Shown here piece by piece: positions 55,831 through 64,000 of a stretch of DNA of 64,000 nt. Every line of letters starts with the position of its first letter. Positions within the stretch are counted from its first letter, which is position 1. Under the pieces are notes generated by a model that saw only the letters and a program-made list of their open reading frames with translations, was not told where the DNA came from and did not search any database. Origin of the DNA: Spiroplasma floricola 23-6 (GTDB taxonomy: Bacteria > Bacillota_I > Bacilli_A > Mycoplasmatales > Mycoplasmataceae); NCBI RefSeq assembly GCF_002813555.1, contig NZ_CP025057.1:868001-932000 (forward strand). Direction: 5' to 3'. The translations under genes and the position numbers were made by a program.

Positions 55831-56955
55831 TTATTCTCCAATTCTTGACAATGTAATTTTTCTTATTGCTTTATCATATTTTAATATTTCATCATAAGTT
55901 TTTAATTCTATATTTTCACATTCATTAAAAACCATTTCCACAATTTCTGTTATTTGATAAAACTTTATTTTTCCCTTTAAAAAATAATCTACACATACTT
56001 CATTTGAAGCATTTAAAGCAATTGACTTTGAGTTTTTGTATTTAAGACAATTTAAAGCAAATTTAATAGGTTTAAATCTATCTTGATCAATTTCTTTTAG
56101 TTCTAAATTAATTAAATCATTAAATTGCATATCTTTTTGTTTATAATATGAAAATCTTTTAGGATAATGTAAAAAATAGTTAATTACTTGTTTCATATCT
56201 GGAACAGATAATTGTGCTTTTATTGATCCATCATTAAATCCAACCATTGAATGAATAATTGATTGGGGATGTAGTAAAACTTTTATATTTTTAACTCCAA
56301 ACAAATAATATGCTTCTAATATCTCAAAAGCCTTATTGAACATTGTTGAACTATCTATTGTTATTTTTTTACCCATATTTCAATTTGGATGTTGTAAAGC
56401 ATCTTGTAAAGTTACTTTTTTAGTTTCTTGTAAAGTCAAATTTCTAAAACTTCCCCCTGATGCTGTTAAAAATAAAGTAGTTGGTTTATTCTCTTTTTCC
56501 AAACATTGAAAAATAGCACAATGCTCTGAATCAATTGGATAAATTTTAGTTTTACTTGTTTTAAGCATTTGATTAATTAAGTTTCCAGCTGTTACAAATG
56601 ATTCTTTGTTAGCATTTAATAAAACTAAATTTTTTTCAATTGTTTTTAAAGTTACTTGTAAACCATAAAAACCACTTAAAGCATTAATAATTATTTCTTC
56701 CTTATTATTAAATAAATTTAAGATATCATCACTTATAAATTCAACTTTTGGAAATTTTATTTTTAAATAAGTGAGCTCTTTTTTAGAATAAATCTTTTTC
56801 AAACTTGGAAAAGAAAGCAAAAAAGATTCTACTTCTGAATCATTTTCCCCCACACTAAGTGCTATTAAATTATATTTATCTTTATTTTCTCTTAGCAATT
56901 TTATACATTGCTTTCCAATATTTCCTGATGCTCCAAATAATATTATATTTTTCAT
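55831..56955 (-). CDS. ispC: 1-deoxy-D-xylulose-5-phosphate reductoisomerase
   Basis: 374 residues. NADPH site ILFGASGNIGKQ, then LLNANKESFVTAG, metal and substrate motifs PIDSEHCAIFQ and TASGGSFRN, and the IDSSTMFNKAFEILEAYYLF helix. It catalyses the first committed step of the MEP pathway; with ispH at 31331 it shows that this organism makes its own isoprenoid precursors. One base separates its ATG from the cdsA stop. DSEHCA has Cys where most have Asn. Confidence 0.93.
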
Positions 56956-56956
56956 A

Positions 56957-58036
56957 CTAAACAGGTAAACAAGATATAAAGATAAATAATATAAACAATG
57001 AAAATAGAATTGAATCCATTCTATCTAAAGCTCCACCGTGTCCTGGAATTAGATTTGAATAATCTTTAATTTTAACTACTCTTTTTACTCAAGAGAATAA
57101 TAAATCTCCAAATAAACCAATAATTGGAAAGACAATTGCTAATAAAAGATAGATAATTATCTCTAATGCTATTGTTTTATCTCCAAGTGATTGCATTGGT
57201 TCTCTTAAAGGTTGGAAATTCTGTAAAGGTTTCACGAATTGAAAAATCATTGCAAAAACTATTCCAGTAAATGCTGCTGTTCCCATACCTATTAAAGCTC
57301 CCTCTCAAGTTTTTTTAGGACTTATACTAGGGCATAATTTAGTTTTTCCAAATCTCATACCTCCAAGATATTGGAATGAATCACTTAAAATAATCATCAT
57401 TCAAATTCAAACAATAGTGTTGAATGAAAATCTTGCTAAATTATTATCAAGTGCCAATGAAGTAATTGAAAATGCTTTTAAAGCAAGAATAATTATTAAA
57501 GTCATTATAAAGTTTATCAATGCATTTTTTGTATCAATTCTTTTATCTGAAACAGAAATAATTATTGTAATTAATAAATAAACTGTAATAATAACTGGAA
57601 ACTGTCATGTTTGAAATCATGTTTCCAAACTTAATTCAGTATAAAATGAAAAATTATATAAATTATACTTTGATGGAAATAACAATAATAATATTGAAAT
57701 AGTAATTATTAAAACTTGATAATATCAAAATTTAAATCCCATAACTTTATTCATTTCATAAATACAAAGTCCTGTTAAAACAACAGTTAGAATTATTGAA
57801 AAATATGAAGCAATTTCTGGATTACCTATATTTGCTGTCTTTAAAGATGTATAAATAGCTCCAGAACAGACGAAACCTAAAAGTAAAATTAAAAGAACTA
57901 CTGTTGAAAGAAGTCTAGTTTTTAAATTTCTTTTTGCTGATTCTAATTTAAAACGATTCTTGCCAATATTATCGTCAGTTTCTGGTGAAATTTCAACTGT
58001 ATCAGGGACTTCAAAATTCTTATCATTAGTTTTCAT
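56957..58036 (-). CDS. cdsA: Phosphatidate cytidylyltransferase (CDP-diglyceride synthase)
   Basis: 359 residues: a polar N-terminal 45 residues, then about eight helices, and the CdsA signature [17 protein letters not shown] ... SPKKTWEG followed by [13 protein letters not shown] and [18 protein letters not shown]. It makes CDP-diacylglycerol for phospholipids. Its start lies inside the end of uppS (11-base overlap), so translation is coupled. Confidence 0.93.
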
Positions 58037-58742
58037 TTTTTATTTCTCCAAATCTTCTATTTCTATTATTATAATATTCAATTGCTAACTTTAAATCTTT
58101 TTCTTTAAAATCAGGTCAATATTGATCTATAAAATAAAATTCAGCATATGCTAATTGTAAAAGCATGAAATTACTTAATCTTTTTTCTCCACCAGTTCTA
58201 ATTAATAAATCTACTGGTGGTGCTTTTTTTGTATATAAATTATCCAAAATTGTCTGAACAGTAAAATCTTCAAGTAAAATTTTTTTATTATTAATATCGC
58301 TAAATACTATTTTAAAAGCATTTTCTATTTCTTCAAAAGAACCATAGTCTAAGGCAATATGAACTACAATTTGATCACATTTTTTTGTTTTTTCTTCTAT
58401 TTCTTCTAGTATTTCTTTTGTTTTTAAAGGAACTTTACTTCTTCGTCCAATTCAAACAATTTTAATGCCCTCTTTAACGTATTGTTCTTGTTGTTTTTTT
58501 GAAAAAATTTCACTTGGAAAATTCATTAAATAATTTACTTCTCCATCTGGTCTATTTCAGTTTTCTGTTGAAAAACAAAACATTGTTATATATTTTATTT
58601 CCAATTTTTTTGAACTTAAAATTGTTGGCAAGATATTTTTCATACCAATTTTATGTCCATATGTTCTTTGTTTTTTTCTTGCCTTAGCTCATCTTCCATT
58701 TCCATCAAGAATAAAAGCTATATGTTCCAATTTTTTGATAAT
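58026..58742 (-). CDS. uppS: Isoprenyl (undecaprenyl) diphosphate synthase, non-canonical start
   Basis: About 238 residues. HIAFILDGNGRWA (catalytic Asp), RTYGHKIGMKN, TMFCFSTENWNRP, LLIRTGGEKRLSNFMLLQLAYAEFYF are the cis-prenyltransferase motifs. No ATG, GTG or well-placed TTG exists before HIAF. AGAGAGG stands 5 bases before an ATT (58742) and 8 before an ATC (58739); a TTG at 58730 would be 17 bases away. AUU or AUC initiation therefore seems likely and gives the normal N-terminal length. It supplies the lipid carrier or prenyl chains from MEP-derived IPP. Confidence 0.9.
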
Positions 58743-58753
58743 TTCAACCTCTC

Positions 58754-59818
58754 TTATTTTACTATTTGAAGTTCTCTTAATGGAGTAGTTAAAAATTCAT
58801 ATCCATTTTTAGTAACTAAGATATCATCTTCAATTCTTACTCCCCCAATTTCAGGAATATAAATTCCTGGTTCAACAGTAACGCACATACCTTCTTGTAA
58901 AATTTTATTACCTGCTGCTGAGTTATAAGGCTCTTCGTGAATTTCAATTCCTAAACCATGTCCAGTTCCGTGAGTAAAATATTTACCATAGCCTTTACTT
59001 TCAATATAGTCATAACAAATTTTGTGTACTTCATTTCCACTAATTCCTGGTTTGATACTTTCAATTCCTAATTGTTGTGAATTATAAACTATTTCATAAA
59101 TTTCTTTTAACTTTGTATTATCAGTATTTCCCATTACAAAAGTTCTTGTTTGATCAGAGCAATACCCATTAAAGTAACATCCCATATCAAGAGTTACAAA
59201 ATCCCCAGTTTCAATTTTTTTATCAGTTGGAACAGCATGAGGCATACTTCCATTTTTACCACTTGCCACAATTGTGTCAAAACTTAGTTTTTCAGCACCA
59301 TTTTTTAAAAATGAATCACTTACAAATCTAGCTAAGTCTTTTTCACTCATTCCTGGTTTAACAAAATCTAAAACTTCCAAAAATACTTTATGTGTAATAT
59401 CACATGCTTTTTTAATTTGTTCAACTTCTCATTGATCTTTTACCATTCTAATTGCATCAAAATTATAACCTACCATTTGTGCATTTAGTTTTTCTTGGAA
59501 AATTTGTGAATCTTTAACAAAAACTCAATCACTTTCAAAAATAATTGTTTTTATTTTATTATTTGATATTTCTTTATTAATTAATTCATATAACTTCCCA
59601 AATTCTATTATTTCATCAATATTATTTAATAATTTTGAGTTTCTTGCAGCTATAATATATCTTCCATCAACAAATAAATATGATTTTTCACTTGTATATA
59701 AAAGATATCCAAGAGATGAGTGAAATCTAGAAAATCAGTATCTATTTTGAGGTGAATACAATAAAATTGCATCTGCATTATTTTCTTTTAAAATTTTATT
59801 TAGTATTTCTTTTTTCAT
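58754..59818 (-). CDS. pepP: Xaa-Pro aminopeptidase (M24 family)
   Basis: 354 residues. A creatinase-like N-terminal domain (residues 1-125) with ILLYSPQNRYWFSRF, then the pita-bread domain with metal ligands in FVTLDMGCYFNGYCSDQTR (Asp, Asp), GTGHGLGIEIHEEP (His), VTVEPGIYI (Glu) and GGVRIEDDI (Glu). It removes N-terminal residues ahead of proline. Ends 11 bases before the uppS start. Confidence 0.92.
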
Positions 59819-59865
59819 ACGTTTGAACTCCTTTTAATAATACTATACAAAAAAAGAGAGTAAAA

Positions 59866-59899
59866 AACCTTATAAAAAGTATTTTTTATTCTCTCTATT
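59866..59899 (-). terminator. Rho-independent terminator of rpmG
   Basis: An imperfect long stem GAGAG-TAAAAAA with TTTTTTA-TTCTCTC spans the end of rpmG and is followed by T-rich sequence toward pepP. Confidence 0.55.
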
Positions 59900-60038
59900 T
59901 TTTTTGTTTGTGAACTTGATGTGAATTACATTTAAAACAATGTTTTTTAACTTCAATTTTATCTTTTCTTTTATCGTTTTTTGCTATGTAATTTTCTTCT
60001 TTACAAGTTGCACAACGTAAAATAACTCCTTCACGCAT
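59895..60038 (-). CDS. rpmG: 50S ribosomal protein L33
   Basis: 47 residues: [22 protein letters not shown], then [16 protein letters not shown]. The two CxxC pairs of the zinc-binding L33 form are present, and length is normal for the family. AGGAGGC ribosome-binding site. It is a single gene with its own terminator between pepP and the metallothionein locus. Confidence 0.93.
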   Translation of the reverse strand: MREGVILRCATCKEENYIAKNDKRKDKIEVKKHCFKCNSHQVHKQKK

Positions 60039-60169
60039 ATTCTTAAGCCTCCTTGATAATTTTGATTAAGATAATAAGCAAAATAATAATACCAAAAAAT
60101 ATAAAAGAATACTCATTTTTTTACTATAAATAATAATTTTTTTTAAAAAAAACTGAAAAAAAGATTAAT

Positions 60170-60225
60170 TTGTAGTATTATCTATATAGATAGATGTCTA
60201 TATAGATAACTATCTTAAGGAGGAT
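60170..60225 (+). promoter_or_regulatory. Promoter/operator of the metallothionein-like gene
   Basis: Two copies of TCTATATAGATA lie at 60181-60192 and 60197-60208, 16 bases apart; each core is a perfect palindrome (ATCTATATAGAT at 60180-60191). They stand just upstream of the strong AAGGAGGAT ribosome-binding site (60217-60225) and overlap the region where a promoter must lie. This is the typical layout for an ArsR/SmtB-type operator. Confidence 0.65.
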
Positions 60226-60229
60226 TACT

Positions 60230-60301
60230 ATGAATAAAATTTCTTCAGCATGTAATTGTGAAGTATGTACTTGTTCAAATTGTACTTGTTCAAATTGCTA
60301 A
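60230..60301 (+). CDS. Metallothionein-like mini-protein
   Basis: A 23-codon frame MNKISSACNCEVCTCSNC plus TCSNC, with seven cysteines in CxCxxCxCxxCxCxxC spacing, that is 7 of the last 16 residues. The spacing matches metal-thiolate cluster peptides such as bacterial metallothioneins. It has an excellent ribosome-binding site, its own promoter with palindromic operator, and a terminator, so it is a real gene despite its size. The convergent neighbour is an ArsR/SmtB-type repressor rich in cysteine. Likely role: binding of excess Zn, Cd or Cu(I); the metal is not known. Confidence 0.75.
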   Translation: MNKISSACNCEVCTCSNCTCSNC

Positions 60302-60313
60302 TAAAAATTTTTT

Positions 60314-60342
60314 AAAATAGAGTTTATATAGCTCTATTTTTT
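60314..60342. terminator. Bidirectional terminator
   Basis: AAAATAGAG/CTCTATTTT stem, 9 bp, with T runs on both strands, between the convergent metallothionein-like gene and arsR-type gene. Confidence 0.75.
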
Positions 60343-60658
60343 ATTTATTACAATTTGAGCAGTTCATTAGTTTTTTCTCTTCTTGTATTGAACCTATAAA
60401 ATTGTTTATTTCTTTTATCATTTCTTGATTTACTTTATATATCTTTGAGTTTTTTTCTTTTGTAGAATTTAAAATCCCAACTTTTTCTAACATTTTCATA
60501 TGATAACTTAAAGTTGGTTGAGTAATGTTTAAGTTATCTAATATATTTTGAGCACATTTATTACATCCACAATCGCAGATCATATTAATAATTTTTAATC
60601 TTGTTGGATCTGCTAGAGTTTTAAAAACTTCTGCAAATTTTGTATATTTTTTTTCCAT
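60341..60658 (-). CDS. ArsR/SmtB-family metal-responsive repressor
   Basis: 105 residues. Winged helix-turn-helix: FKTLADPTRLKIINMI, QNILDNLNITQPTLSYHMKMLEKVGIL (recognition helix), then YKVNQEMIKEINNFI. In the alpha-3 position ICDCGCNKC offers four cysteines (ArsR and CadC use CVCD-type sites there), and the tail adds NCSNCNK. Thus a thiolate metal site is likely, with release of DNA on metal binding. The tail motif CSNC recurs in the metallothionein-like peptide. Probable target: the TCTATATAGATA repeats at 60181-60208. Its own upstream region has no clear copy. Confidence 0.88.
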   Translation of the reverse strand: MEKKYTKFAEVFKTLADPTRLKIINMICDCGCNKCAQNILDNLNITQPTLSYHMKMLEKVGILNSTKEKNSKIYKVNQEMIKEINNFIGSIQEEKKLMNCSNCNK

Positions 60659-60803
60659 GTATAAAACCTCTATTTATCTCAATAATTTAAATAATTATAT
60701 CAATTTTACATAAATTATTTTTGAACTTTATTTTTTTAAATAAAATAAAATTTTATTTAAAAAAAATGTGTAAAATAATAATAGTAAATTAGGAGTGATT
60801 AAA

Positions 60804-61703
60804 GTGAGAAAATTACTTAGCGTAATTTCAGCCACAACACTAGTTGGAACATCAACTTTAACTGTTGTTTCTTGTAGTTCAAATAAAAATTATAAAGAAT
60901 TTAAAGGATGAATTGATAATAAAGAATCATTCATTTTATATATAGGAGCAGATAACTGTCCACATTGTCAAGATTTTGAATTCGTACAAAAAAAATACGA
61001 TAAAAAATTTAATGATAAAATTAATGAGTTAAATACAAGTTATAACCAAAAAGTTGTAAATCAACAAGGATCTGAAAATCCAGATTCACTTATTGCATAT
61101 GGTGAAAAATTAAACAATGATGTTAATTTAAGAACATTTAAAACAGAAGAATATCAAAGTAAATTTACTGAAAAGTGAACAAAAAATATTCTAAATTGAA
61201 TGATTGATGAAGTAACTGAGATTTATAAAAAACAATATACTATTGGCGATAATATGAGCGATAAATTAGCAACAAAATTAGCTAAAGCAAAAGTAAAAAA
61301 ATACTTTAATCTTGATGCAACTCAGGGATTTCCAATGTTTATATTAGTTAGAAATGGTAAATTAGTTTCTTGACAAAGTGGTTTTGGCAGTCAATCTGCT
61401 GGAGGATGAACTGAAACTTTACTTGATGATTTATTTGATCCTTTAATAACTGCAATGAATAACGGAGAACAAGAAGCTGAAATTATTAAAAAAGTAGATA
61501 CAGGATTAAACTCTGGTGGAGGCGAAACTGGATCTGGTGGAGAAACTGGATCTGGTGGAGAAACAAAAAATAAACCTAAAACTAAGGCTAAAGCCAATAC
61601 TAAAACTAACCCTAAAGTTAAAAGTAACAATAAAGCTAAATCAGTAAATTATTCAATAAGTGATAATCTTTTAATTGATTACTTAACTAATACAATTATC
61701 TAG
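60804..61703 (+). CDS. Thioredoxin-motif lipoprotein
   Basis: 299 residues; GTG start with AGGAGTG upstream. Signal peptide with lipobox VVSC (Cys24), then ILYIGADNCPHCQDFEF with a CxxC redox site at 52-55 and, near residue 185, QGFPMFILVRNG with the cis-Pro of the thioredoxin fold. Between these lies a helical insert. The tail has Gly/Ser repeats (GGGETGSGGETGSGGET) followed by a Lys-rich stretch (PKTKAKANTKTNPK). It probably acts as a thiol-disulfide oxidoreductase or reductant on the cell surface. Terminator follows 6 bases after the stop. Confidence 0.8.
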
Positions 61704-61705
61704 AA

Positions 61706-61737
61706 TAAAAAACTCCTATTAAGGAGTTTTTTATTTT
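61706..61737 (+). terminator. Rho-independent terminator
   Basis: AAAACTCCT/AGGAGTTTT stem followed by TTATTTTTTT on the plus strand, right after the thioredoxin-like lipoprotein gene. Confidence 0.85.
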
Positions 61738-61902
61738 TTTAGTTATTAGTTTTAAGTTTCTTTCCTACCTTTTTATTTATTAACAAACTTAATCTTATTC
61801 TTTTAATTTTGGAAAAGCTTTATTGTAAAAAAAGGAAATATTAAATAATATAATAAAATAAATAGAAATAGAAATAAGTAAAAAATAAATCAAGTTGGAG
61901 AA

Positions 61903-62151
61903 ATGTTTTATTCCTTATTTAAAAAATATCGTGGTGATGGTTTTAATAATGGATTAAAAATGTATGATATTTGTACAATAGCATATATTTTAAATCCTGA
62001 GTTATTTATAGTTGAAAAAGCATATGTTGAAATTGATACACAAAAGGAAATAAGTGTAGGTACAATGTATGTTGATTTTAAGGGTTATTTAAGAAAAGAA
62101 CCAAATGTAAAAATAATGACAGATATAAACTCAAAAAAATTCATTTCATAA
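61903..62151 (+). pseudogene. 3' fragment of a nucleoside hydrolase gene
   Basis: 82 codons reading LKMYDICTIAYILNPELF, then EIDTQKEISVGTMYVDFKG and MTDINSKKF, which match the C-terminal part of inosine/uridine-preferring nucleoside hydrolases (the D-x-x-(A/T)-A-Y-L-x-P-E-L-F segment and the following strand). The N-terminal two thirds, with the DxDxxxDD metal site, are missing; the 200 bases upstream contain no recognisable remainder. GGAG stands near the ATG, so a short product is possible but would be inactive. Confidence 0.65.
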
Positions 62152-62256
62152 TTTCTAGATAAAATTAAGCAATGCAAAATTAATTAAAAAATAAGTTTTA
62201 CAGATTCAAAAAATGCAAAACTTATTTTTATATCTAGTTATTTTTCAAAAAGAAAA

Positions 62257-62278
62257 AAAGCACTCTTTAGAGTGCTTT
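62257..62278 (-). terminator. Terminator of the tRNA operon
   Basis: AAAGCACTCT/AGAGTGCTTT stem followed by a T run on the minus strand, 20 bases after tRNA-Leu. Confidence 0.85.
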
Positions 62279-62298
62279 CTTAATCAAGTCCTTAATAA

Positions 62299-62387
62299 TG
62301 GTCCCCAGGGCCGGACTTGAACCGGCACGACCGCTTAAAGTCGCTGGATTTTAAGTCCAGTGCGTCTACCTATTCCGCCACCTGGGG
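62299..62387 (-). tRNA. tRNA-Leu (UAA)
   Basis: Acceptor CCCCAGG pairs with CCTGGGG before A-CCA; anticodon loop CTTAAAA gives UAA; long variable arm typical of Leu; CCA is encoded. Confidence 0.93.
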
Positions 62388-62399
62388 TTAATAAAAAAA

Positions 62400-62475
<76 letters not shown>

Positions 62476-62489
62476 GTTACTAAAATAAA

Positions 62490-62564
62490 TGGCTGGGCTA
62501 GCAGGATTCGAACCGGCGCATGAGGGAGTCAAAGTCCCTTGCCTTACCGCTTGGCTATAGCCCA
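62490..62564 (-). tRNA. tRNA-Gln (UUG)
   Basis: Acceptor TGGGCTA with TAGCCCA, anticodon loop CTTTGAC, T-arm GGTTCGAATCC, encoded CCA. 75 bases. Confidence 0.92.
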
Positions 62565-62569
62565 ATAAC

Positions 62570-62653
62570 TGGTGGGGAGTGACGGATTCGAACCGCCGAA
62601 CCGTTAGGAGATGGTTTACAGCCACCCGCGTTTAGCCACTTCGCTAACTCCCC
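62570..62653 (-). tRNA. tRNA-Tyr (GUA)
   Basis: Acceptor GGGGAGT with ACTCCCC, anticodon loop CTGTAAA, long variable arm (Tyr is class II in bacteria), encoded CCA. 84 bases. Confidence 0.93.
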
Positions 62654-62666
62654 TTAAATAATAATG

Positions 62667-62742
62667 TGGTGCTGACTAAAGGACTCGAACCTTCGACCTA
62701 TTGATTACTAGTCAATTGCTCTACCAACTGAGCTAAGTCAGC
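62667..62742 (-). tRNA. tRNA-Thr (AGU)
   Basis: Acceptor GCTGACT with AGTCAGC, anticodon loop CTAGTAA giving AGU, T-arm GGTTCGAGTCC, encoded CCA. First gene of the five-tRNA operon Thr-Tyr-Gln-Lys-Leu. Confidence 0.92.
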
Positions 62743-62861
62743 AGTTATCCTTTTCTACAAAAGTAAGAACCTTTTCAATTATACAAAAAATATTAAGTTA
62801 AAGTCAATGATTTTTTATAAATATTTTAAAAAGATATTAAAAATCTCTCATTTTTAAATAA

Positions 62862-62888
62862 AAAAAGCACTCTGGGCGGAGTACTTAA
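62862..62888 (-). terminator. Rho-independent terminator downstream of the phosphorylase gene
   Basis: AAGTACTC/GAGTGCTT stem (one mismatch) followed by seven T on the minus strand. It lies between the pyrimidine phosphorylase stop (63068) and the tRNA operon. The 180 bases between stop and stem hold no gene. Confidence 0.7.
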
Positions 62889-63067
62889 TTAATAAATCTA
62901 GAATAGTCAATACTTTACATATTATAAATCTAAATATTATGTTCATTTGATAGGGCTAAATAAACATCATGGGCTAATGCTTTAAACTATTCCAGACAAA
63001 TAAATTATATTTTAAATGCTCTTAAATTTCAATATTTAAAAGTTAATTTTTTAAATATAATAGATAT

Positions 63068-64000
63068 CTAACTAGTTAAAAGTTTAAGAATTAATTCTTC
63101 ATTTTCTTTTTTATCTTTTATTAAAATTAATTCTTCTGCTTTTTGTTTAAAACTTTCAACATTATCTCTATTTGTATAAAGAGTCATTATAACTTCTCCT
63201 TTTTTTACAAATTCATTAGTTGTTTTATTTAAATAAATTCCTGCAGAAAAATCAATTTCTTCTTCTTTAGTTGCTCTTCCAGCTCCTAAATACATTGAAA
63301 GATATCCTAATTGATCTGCTGAAACAAATGAAACATAACCCTCTTTTTGAGCAAAAACTTCAATAACATGTTTTGTTGAGAAATTTTTATCATAATCAAT
63401 AATTACATCAAAATTGCCGTTTTGTGCCTCTATAAAGTCCTTTAACAAGTGTGCAGCACTTTTATCTTTTAATACCTTTAAAAGCTCTTCTTTAGCTGTT
63501 TTTAAGTCCTTAAAAACTTCATTTTGCACTAAAGTCAATCCAGCTGCAGTTACACACAATTCTTCTAAATCAGAAGGTCCATTACCATTTAAAGTATCTC
63601 ATGCTTCTTTTACTTCAATTGCATTTCCAATTGCTCTTCCCAATGGTTTGTCCATATTTGTAATCATTACACTAACATTTCTGTTATGCTCTTTTCCAAT
63701 ACCTATCATTGTTTTTGAAAGTTCAACAGCTTTGTCTAAATCTTTCATAAAAGCTCCACTTCCCATTTTTACATCTAAAATAATGCTATTTGCTGGAATA
63801 ACTAATTTTTTTGACATAATACTTGAAGCTATTAGTGGAATTGAATCTACAGTACCTGTAACATCTCTTAAAGCATAAAGCTTTTTGTCTGCAGGAACTA
63901 CTTGACTTGATTGACTCATAATTGAAATACCAATTTCATTTAGTATTTCTTTAAATCTATGATCTGATATTTCACCAGTTCATCCTGGACAACTTTCTAA
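63068..64000 (-). CDS. deoA: Pyrimidine-nucleoside / thymidine phosphorylase (C-terminal part)
   Basis: About 310 residues are present; the N-terminus lies beyond the window. PADKKLYALRDVTGTVDSIP, SIMSKKLV, ILDVKMGSGAFMKD and MITNMDKPLGRAIGNA are the core motifs of the glycosyltransferase family 3 nucleoside phosphorylases, and the C-terminal domain (STKHVIEVFAQKEGYVSFV) is the PYNP C-domain. The enzyme splits thymidine or uridine with phosphate, feeding base and deoxyribose-1-phosphate salvage. The pdp versus deoA subclass is not decided. Confidence 0.92.

Noticed and set aside
61391-61630. Minus-strand frame opposite the thioredoxin-like lipoprotein
   Set aside because: A Pro/Ser-rich shadow of the Gly/Ser/Glu repeats in the real plus-strand gene; no ribosome-binding site or family signal.

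Overview
The window comes from a strongly AT-rich Mollicute that reads UGA as tryptophan, most likely a Spiroplasma or close relative. In-frame TGA falls at conserved Trp positions in universal proteins (sigma-A region 2, UppS, PolC, RseP), so most genes are split into pieces under the standard code. Here they are joined across TGA. Two enzymes of the MEP isoprenoid route (IspH, IspC), many short-signal lipoproteins and a PQ-loop protein favour Spiroplasma over Mycoplasma or Mesoplasma, but this is inferred from gene content only.

Layout. 1-7.3 kb: a partial PQ-loop transporter, then a minus-strand defence cassette. In transcription order it holds a PLD-nuclease/SF2-helicase/DUF3427-like protein, a C5-cytosine methyltransferase and an 865-residue DUF262/DUF1524 protein. 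A 16-base A/T tract lies between the first two genes. 7.4-10 kb: a ROK kinase, a SAM methyltransferase and small unknowns. 10-19.5 kb is a decaying accessory region: about 1 kb without an intact gene, three exported or lipoprotein genes each broken by one in-frame TAA, an ABC ATPase frameshifted in a homopolymer, and three tandem copies of a small membrane protein of which only one is intact. 19.6-25 kb: a tiny Cys-rich peptide, MTA/SAH nucleosidase, a NadD-YqeK fusion, a HAD phosphatase, a zinc-ribbon protein preceded by a structured non-coding element, and an ABC exporter. 26-31 kb: two large lipoproteins and a membrane protein.

31-60 kb is mainly conserved housekeeping. It contains ispH, nif3, trmK, rpoD, dnaG, glyS, recO, era, cdd, dgkA, ybeY, rimP, polC, rseP, ispC, cdsA, uppS, pepP and rpmG. 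These keep Firmicute-like order (ybeY-dgkA-cdd-era-recO-glyS-dnaG-rpoD-trmK-nif3 and uppS-cdsA-ispC-rseP-polC-rimP). Lineage-specific genes interrupt the order: a surface zinc-metalloprotease candidate, two diverged Fic-like proteins, two membrane proteins and a C39-peptidase ABC exporter with an accessory protein.

60-64 kb: a 23-residue metallothionein-like peptide behind a palindromic operator and convergent with an ArsR/SmtB-type repressor, a thioredoxin-motif lipoprotein, a 3' fragment of a nucleoside hydrolase, five tRNA genes (Thr, Tyr, Gln, Lys, Leu) and the end of a pyrimidine-nucleoside phosphorylase.

The most interesting systems are the methyltransferase/helicase/DUF262 cassette with its repeat tract, the metallothionein-ArsR pair, the pseudoknot-forming element near 23.0 kb, and the C39 exporter that has no visible substrate. 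No rRNA, CRISPR array, transposase or intact prophage was seen.
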